In this document: positions 59,821-64,000 of the stretch, in pieces
Position numbering within the stretch: position 1 is the first letter of the stretch
How the letters are laid out: every line of letters starts with the position of its first letter
NCBI GenBank assembly: GCA_041946825.1
Contig: JBHGBD010000001.1
Location: 434,001 to 498,000, forward strand
Source: CAZTHM01 sp041946825
GTDB taxonomy: Bacteria; Acidobacteriota; Terriglobia; UBA7540
Direction of reading: 5' to 3'
DNA length: 64,000 bases
Made by a program: the position numbers and the translations under genes
Notes under the pieces: generated by a model
The model's input: the letters and a program-made list of their open reading frames with translations, nothing else
Told to the model about the DNA's origin: nothing
Databases searched by the model: none

Positions 59821-60996
59821 ATGGAACATTCGAGCAAACTGCTGCTGGAACTCTTCCTCATGTTCGCCGGAGGGAAAGTCCTGGCGGAAATCTTCGAGCG
59901 CCTGCGCCAGCCCGCCGTGGTAGGTGAACTTTTCGCCGGCGTGTTGCTGGGGCCGTCGCTCCTGGCGCTCGTCCATCCCAGCGAATTGACCACCGGCCTG
60001 GCGGAAATCGGCGCGATCTTCCTGCTTTTTACCGTCGGCCTGGAGACGAAGCCGCGCGATCTGATGCAGGTGGGCGGCGTCGCGGTTCTCGTGGGAACGC
60101 TGGGCGTGATCGTGCCGCTGATTCTGGGTGTGATCTACATGCGCGCCCTCAATCATTCCATGGTCGAATCGATCTTCGTGGGCGCGGCGATGGTGGCGAC
60201 GAGCGTTGGGATCACGGCGCGCGTGCTGGCGGATGCGGGCGTGCTTTCGACGCGCATGGCGCGCGTCATCCTGGGCGCCGCGGTGCTGGACGACATCCTG
60301 GGCATGATCGTGCTCGCGGTCGTGAGCAGCCTTTCGACCGGGAAAATCAATTACCTGCAGCTTGTTATCGTGACCGCCGAAGCCGTGGGATTCTCGGTCT
60401 TCATGATTATGTTCGGGTCGCGCGTCGTGCGCCGTATGCAACCGCGCGTCGAGAAGTTGCGTGTGCACAACTCCGCCTTCATCCTCTCGATCATCCTTTG
60501 CCTGGGCCTTTCGCTCGCCTCCGTCCACATCGGCATGGCGGCGATCATCGGAGCGTTCCTTGCCGGGCTGGCGCTCGCCGACCACAGCGAAGAATGGCGC
60601 TTGCAGGAGAACGCCCACCCGGTTATGGAATTCCTGGCCCCCTTCTTCTTTGTGCTGCTAGGCGCCCAGGTTGACCTGAAAAGCCTGAACCAGCCGGGCG
60701 TCTGGGGGACGGCGGCGGCGATCTGTGTGTTGGCGATCATTGGAAAACTCGTCGGGTGCGGGCTGGGCGCGCTGTCGCTCGGGAAGAGCAACGCCCTGCG
60801 CATCGGCGTGGGGATGGTGCCGCGCGGCGAAGTCGGGCTGATCGTGGCGGGCGTTGGATTGAACCTGCATACTATCTCGGACGCGGTCTACGCCGTCGTA
60901 TTGGTGATGTGTATTGTGACGACCCTGGTCGCTCCTCCCGTCCTTCGCCGCATGTTGCCCGAGGCTTCCCCCCAGTCTCAGGAGGGGACAGGTTGA
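59821..60996 (+). CDS. CPA2-family Na+/H+ (cation/proton) antiporter
   Basis: 391-residue inner-membrane protein with about 12-13 helices and no C-terminal TrkA-N domain. It has GVLLGPSLLAL and FLLFTVGLETKPRDL (helices 1-3 region), the unwound ATSVGITARVLADAG segment, and an Asp157-Asp158 pair in GAAVLDDILGM. The last is at the position of the ion-binding aspartates of NapA-type antiporters, suggesting electrogenic exchange. It starts 11 nt after the sensor-like gene; the ribosome site is weak (GAGAA). Length is normal for the short CPA2 form. Confidence 0.93.
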   Translation: MEHSSKLLLELFLMFAGGKVLAEIFERLRQPAVVGELFAGVLLGPSLLALVHPSELTTGLAEIGAIFLLFTVGLETKPRDLMQVGGVAVLVGTLGVIVPLILGVIYMRALNHSMVESIFVGAAMVATSVGITARVLADAGVLSTRMARVILGAAVLDDILGMIVLAVVSSLSTGKINYLQLVIVTAEAVGFSVFMIMFGSRVVRRMQPRVEKLRVHNSAFILSIILCLGLSLASVHIGMAAIIGAFLAGLALADHSEEWRLQENAHPVMEFLAPFFFVLLGAQVDLKSLNQPGVWGTAAAICVLAIIGKLVGCGLGALSLGKSNALRIGVGMVPRGEVGLIVAGVGLNLHTISDAVYAVVLVMCIVTTLVAPPVLRRMLPEASPQSQEGTG

Positions 60997-61019
60997 GGGC
61001 GGTGCAACCAGGAATTTGC

Positions 61020-61048
61020 TTGACATTCGAAGACAAATGTGATAGGCT
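61020..61048 (+). promoter_or_regulatory. Promoter-like element TTGACA-N17-TAGGCT
   Basis: Perfect -35 at 61020-61025, 17-nt spacer, TAGGCT at 61043-61048. It lies 24 bases after the antiporter stop and 455 nt before the peptidase gene. Confidence 0.5.
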
Positions 61049-61204
61049 ACTGACGACAAAATGTCGGAATGTGAGCAACCGGTCTGCCGAGGAGAGGACG
61101 CGACCGATGGGCCCGGCTCGTACGGCATATTTACTAAGTATATATAAACCGAACATCTCCGTATGTGAGGATGCGGCCGCTTGCGAGCAAAATATCGTGT
61201 AATT

Positions 61205-61233
61205 TTGACATAACGATTCTTGGAATCTATTGA
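61205..61233 (+). promoter_or_regulatory. Second promoter-like element TTGACA-N17-TATTGA
   Basis: TTGACA at 61205-61210, 17-nt spacer, TATTGA at 61228-61233. The -10 overlaps the dispersed GGAAT...AAAGG repeat, so the repeat may supply part of the promoter. Confidence 0.4.
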
Positions 61234-61502
61234 AAATAAAGGGCGGAGCTCCGAGAGTGAGGTCAAAACAAAGCTAGAATACGGCCCTGATTTGCTCTGC
61301 GACGGGGCAATTATCGCGGCATAAAGGCTTGCCTGTTGCGGAACCGACCCGCAATGTGCGGACATATTGCCCGAGCTTGGCGAGTTCGAAACAGTGCCTG
61401 TCCCCGGGCCGGCGCGGCGGATTCAGGATATATGTAATAATTGGTAAATGATTCGGGCCAACGCCGCTCGCCCGTGAAGGGGTTTAAGCGAAAAGGAGAT
61501 AC

Positions 61503-63596
61503 ATGGACCATTACACGCGTTGCAATTTCAGATCTGGACGACTCTTGGCAATTCTACTGTTCGTGTTGCTGGCGACGGGCTTGCCCGGAGGCGCTGAAGA
61601 AGGGATGTGGACTTTTGATAATCCGCCGGTGAAGCAACTTCAGGAAAAGTACGGCTTCACCCCCACCCAGGCATGGCTGGACCATGTCCGGCTCTCGAGC
61701 GTGCGATTCAACGACGGCGGGTCGGGCTCGTTCGTCAGCCCGCACGGGTTGGCGCTCACGAACCATCACGTGGCGCTTACCCAGCTTCAGAAGCTCTCCA
61801 CAGCCCAGAAGGATTACGTCAAGGACGGTTTCTACGCCCGCACCCCGGCGGAGGAGCCGAAATGCCCCGACCTGGAATTGAACGTTCTCGTCTCGCTGGA
61901 GGACGTCACGGCGCGCGTGCAGGGGGCGGCGAAGAAGGGGATGAGCGCCGAATCCGCGTTGCAGGCGCGCAAGGCGGAAATCGCGCACATCGAAAAGGAG
62001 AGCACCGACAAGACCGGATTGCGCTCCGATGTTGTCACGCTCTACGACGGCGGGGAGTACTGGCTCTACCGTTACAAGAAGTACACAGATGTCCGGTTGG
62101 TGTTCGCGCCCGAGCAGCAGATTGCCTTCTTTGGCGGCGATCCCGACAACTTCACTTATCCGCGCTACGACTTCGATATGGCGCTGTTCCGCGTCTACGA
62201 GAACGACAAACCCCTCGACAGTTCCAACTATCTGCGGTGGAGCGCGCGAGGAGCGGGCGACGGCGAACTGGTGTTTATCTCCGGCCATCCCGGCTCGACC
62301 GACCGCCTGACGACCGTGTCGGGTTTGGAGTTGCAGCGCGACGAGCTGCTTCCCCGGACGCTCCAAACGCGCAAGCGGCGGTTGGATGCGCTGCGCAAAT
62401 ACGCGGCGCAGGGCACGGAGCAGGAGCGCCAGGCCTCGCGCTCGATGTTTTATCTCGAGAACGCCATCAAGGCTTTTACGGGCGAATTGGAAGGCCTGCG
62501 CGACAAGGCGCTGATGGAGAAGAAACAGAAAGAGGAGGCGGAGTTCCGAAAGCTGGTGAACACCAAGCCGGAATGGAAAACCGCTTATGGCCCGGCCTGG
62601 GATGAAATGGCCGGCGCGATGCGGCGCTACGTCGAAGGCATGAAGGCCTTCCGGTACCGGCGCATGCTGGGCTCGCGCGCGGCGGAGATGGCGTTGCAGA
62701 TTGTGCAGTTGGTCGCCGAGGTCAAGAAGCCGGACGGCGTGCGCCTGGAAGGATTCCACGAGTCGCAGCTCGAGTCCTTACGCTTCGCGCTCTTCTCGTC
62801 GGCTCCGATATATCCCGGGATGGAGGAAGTCCTTATCGCCAACACGCTGCAAGAGGCCGTGGACGAACTGGGGCCGAGTGACCCGTACGTCAAAACCGTT
62901 TTGGGCGGACGAACCGCGGCGGAAGTTGCGAAAGCGGCGATGAGCGGAACCAGGATCGCCGACCCGGAGTTTCGCAAATCGCTGGTCGAGGGCGGCGAAG
63001 CGGCCGTGGCGGCTTCCGACGATCCGCTGATCGCGCTGGCGCGCAAAGTCGACCCGTACCTCCGAGAGTCGCAGAAGTGGTATGAAGACAAGGTGCAGAG
63101 CGCGGAAGTTGCCGCGGGCGAAAAGATCGGCAAAGCCCGTTTCGCGGTTTACGGCAAGTCTGCGTACCCGGACGCCACTTTCACCCTGCGCCTGACCTAC
63201 GGACAGGTGAAAGGTTATCCCATGAACGGCACGCAGGCGCCACCCTGGACGACCTTCTACGGTCTCTACGATCGCGCTTACAGCTTCAGCCTGAAGTTCC
63301 CCTACGAACTGCCGGCACGCTATCTGGAGCGCAAGGCCGCGCTTGATCTCGCCACGCCGCTCAACTTCGTCAGCGTGTGCGACATTACCGGAGGCAATTC
63401 CGGTTCGCCGGTCATCAACCGCAACGCGGAACTGGTCGGGCTGGTTTTCGACGGGAACATCGAAAGCCTGCCGGGAACTTACGTCTACAGTGAGGAGAAA
63501 AATCGCGCGGTCGCTGTGCATAGCGCGGGCATCATCGAGGCCCTGCGAAAGCTCTATGATGCGGGGTCGCTGGCCGACGAATTGGAAGGGAAGTAG
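61503..63596 (+). CDS. S46-family dipeptidyl-peptidase (DPP7/DPP11 type)
   Basis: 697-residue exported serine exopeptidase that releases dipeptides from N-termini. Signal peptide about 11-31. The chymotrypsin-like double barrel has catalytic His89 in LTNHHVA, an Asp candidate in YPRYDFDMALFR, and Ser633 in GGNSGSPV; a helical cap lies at about 270-520. Gly651 (FDGN) sits 18 residues after the Ser. That is the place of the Arg that gives DPP11 its acidic P1 preference, so a DPP7-like preference for hydrophobic P1 residues is predicted. The start is backed by AAAGGAG six bases upstream. Probably periplasmic, feeding peptide catabolism. Confidence 0.94.
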   Translation: MDHYTRCNFRSGRLLAILLFVLLATGLPGGAEEGMWTFDNPPVKQLQEKYGFTPTQAWLDHVRLSSVRFNDGGSGSFVSPHGLALTNHHVALTQLQKLSTAQKDYVKDGFYARTPAEEPKCPDLELNVLVSLEDVTARVQGAAKKGMSAESALQARKAEIAHIEKESTDKTGLRSDVVTLYDGGEYWLYRYKKYTDVRLVFAPEQQIAFFGGDPDNFTYPRYDFDMALFRVYENDKPLDSSNYLRWSARGAGDGELVFISGHPGSTDRLTTVSGLELQRDELLPRTLQTRKRRLDALRKYAAQGTEQERQASRSMFYLENAIKAFTGELEGLRDKALMEKKQKEEAEFRKLVNTKPEWKTAYGPAWDEMAGAMRRYVEGMKAFRYRRMLGSRAAEMALQIVQLVAEVKKPDGVRLEGFHESQLESLRFALFSSAPIYPGMEEVLIANTLQEAVDELGPSDPYVKTVLGGRTAAEVAKAAMSGTRIADPEFRKSLVEGGEAAVAASDDPLIALARKVDPYLRESQKWYEDKVQSAEVAAGEKIGKARFAVYGKSAYPDATFTLRLTYGQVKGYPMNGTQAPPWTTFYGLYDRAYSFSLKFPYELPARYLERKAALDLATPLNFVSVCDITGGNSGSPVINRNAELVGLVFDGNIESLPGTYVYSEEKNRAVAVHSAGIIEALRKLYDAGSLADELEGK

Positions 63597-63695
63597 CGCC
63601 GGGCGGAACCTGCCCCGACCCGGTCGGGGGCCCGTCATCATCGCGCCTTCATGCCGCTCTGAAGTTGGGCGCTACTTCCGCGAGGGTTTTACTCG

Positions 63696-64000
63696 ATGAA
63701 GGGTCGTCGCTACAAGTCGTATACGGGAGAGACTGGAGTAACTTACCTGTACTTTTTCGATGCGCGGCGTCGCGTGGTGCGCCCGGAAGGCCAGGGACCG
63801 GGCAGCGACTACACCTTCGTTGTTACCGCCGACCAGCACCCGCCCTTCACGCTGCGGGTCTTTGTCTCCGACCGGGCGCTGGGAGCGTGGCGCGCGGCCC
63901 GTGCTCGGGATCTCGACATCAACGAACAATACGCTTCGGCCAAGATGCGGCTCTTCCGCGCCTTCGACGAGATCGATCGTCTCGTCGAAGAACGCCTGAA
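63696..64000 (+). CDS. Unknown small protein (3' partial)
   Basis: Open from ATG 63696 to the window edge, 101 codons, no stop. GAGGG lies nine bases upstream. The sequence starts MKGRRYKSYTGETGVTYLYFF and continues with a beta-rich part (DYTFVVTADQHPPFTLRVFV), then a helical, charged part (NEQYASAKMRLFRAFDEIDRLVEERL). No signal peptide. It has coding character (GC-rich third positions, balanced composition), whereas the competing frame from 63760 does not. Family not recognised. Confidence 0.65.
   Translation, partial: MKGRRYKSYTGETGVTYLYFFDARRRVVRPEGQGPGSDYTFVVTADQHPPFTLRVFVSDRALGAWRAARARDLDINEQYASAKMRLFRAFDEIDRLVEERL

Larger units (their letters stand above)
60997..61502. other. 506-bp promoter-rich gap before the S46 peptidase
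   Basis: AT-rich for this genome. It holds two promoter-like elements (61020-61048, 61205-61233) and a copy of the GGAAT...TTGAAAATAAAGG repeat (61222-61242). A 31-codon frame (61107-61202) follows AGGAG, but its codons (TTA, CTA, ATA) are alien to the neighbourhood and I do not call it. AAAGGAG lies six bases before the ATG at 61503. Confidence 0.5.

Noticed and set aside
61107..61202. 31-codon frame after AGGAG (MGPARTAYLLSIYKP...)
   Set aside because: Codons such as TTA, CTA and ATA do not fit the local usage; more likely AT-rich promoter DNA.

Overview
The window looks like a chromosomal segment of an Acidobacteriota (Solibacter/Koribacter-like). It is GC-rich. It has five duplicated-FtsX permeases of the ADOP type (acidobacterial duplicated orphan permease), a large SBBP/HYDIN-repeat surface protein, a carboxypeptidase-regulatory/TonB-type receptor of the Oar type, and a Ser/Thr kinase-TolB-TPR protein, all hallmarks of that phylum. 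The assignment is an inference from gene content; no rRNA or tRNA gene was seen.

Layout. 0-2.1 kb: Ser/Thr kinase with TPRs (5' end outside the window). 2.3-8.4 kb: 2032-residue repeat protein. 9-27.5 kb, all leftward: a transport island reading NtrC-type response regulator, sensor kinase, periplasmic adaptor, three ADOP permeases, two MacB-type ATPases, two more ADOP permeases. A textbook sigma-54 promoter sits directly before the adaptor gene, so the regulator pair probably switches on the exporter genes. 27.6-36.4 kb, leftward: GH36-like alpha-galactosidase and a 2056-residue lipoprotein that ends in a NodB-like deacetylase domain. 36.9-39.6 kb: a small membrane coiled-coil protein and a TPR protein. 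39.8-41.9 kb: ABC-2 ATPase and permease. 42.5-44.8 kb: papain-like protease with a lectin-like propeller, overlapping by 4 nt a gene that looks like a chagasin-family (I42) inhibitor of papain-like proteases. 45-46.4 kb: Tat-exported Gfo/Idh/MocA oxidoreductase. 46.9-50.5 kb: Oar-like outer-membrane receptor with a perfect terminator. 50.8-51.2 kb: tmRNA (ssrA) with its own promoter. 51.3-57.2 kb: TPR lipid-envelope style group with rnc (RNase III), lepB (signal peptidase I), an AsmA-like protein and a membrane-anchored protein. 57.4-61 kb: DUF4091 glycosidase-like protein, a secreted sensor-like protein and a CPA2 antiporter. 61.5-63.6 kb: S46 dipeptidyl-peptidase. 63.7 kb to the end: start of a small unknown protein.

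The most unusual signal is not a gene. Most gaps of the transport island, and several others, are filled with degenerate tandem arrays of 7-bp or 8-bp units. The arrays repeatedly begin at the last sense codon plus stop codon of the preceding gene: genes ending GAG-TGA-C carry heptads of that form, genes ending GAT-TGA carry octads of that form. Two heptad arrays also lie in frame inside the SBBP protein gene. Other points worth following are the protease/inhibitor pair, the sigma-54 circuit, the mirrored domain order of the giant lipoprotein, an Asn at a metal-ligand position of RNase III, and the tmRNA tag ANTQYAYAA.
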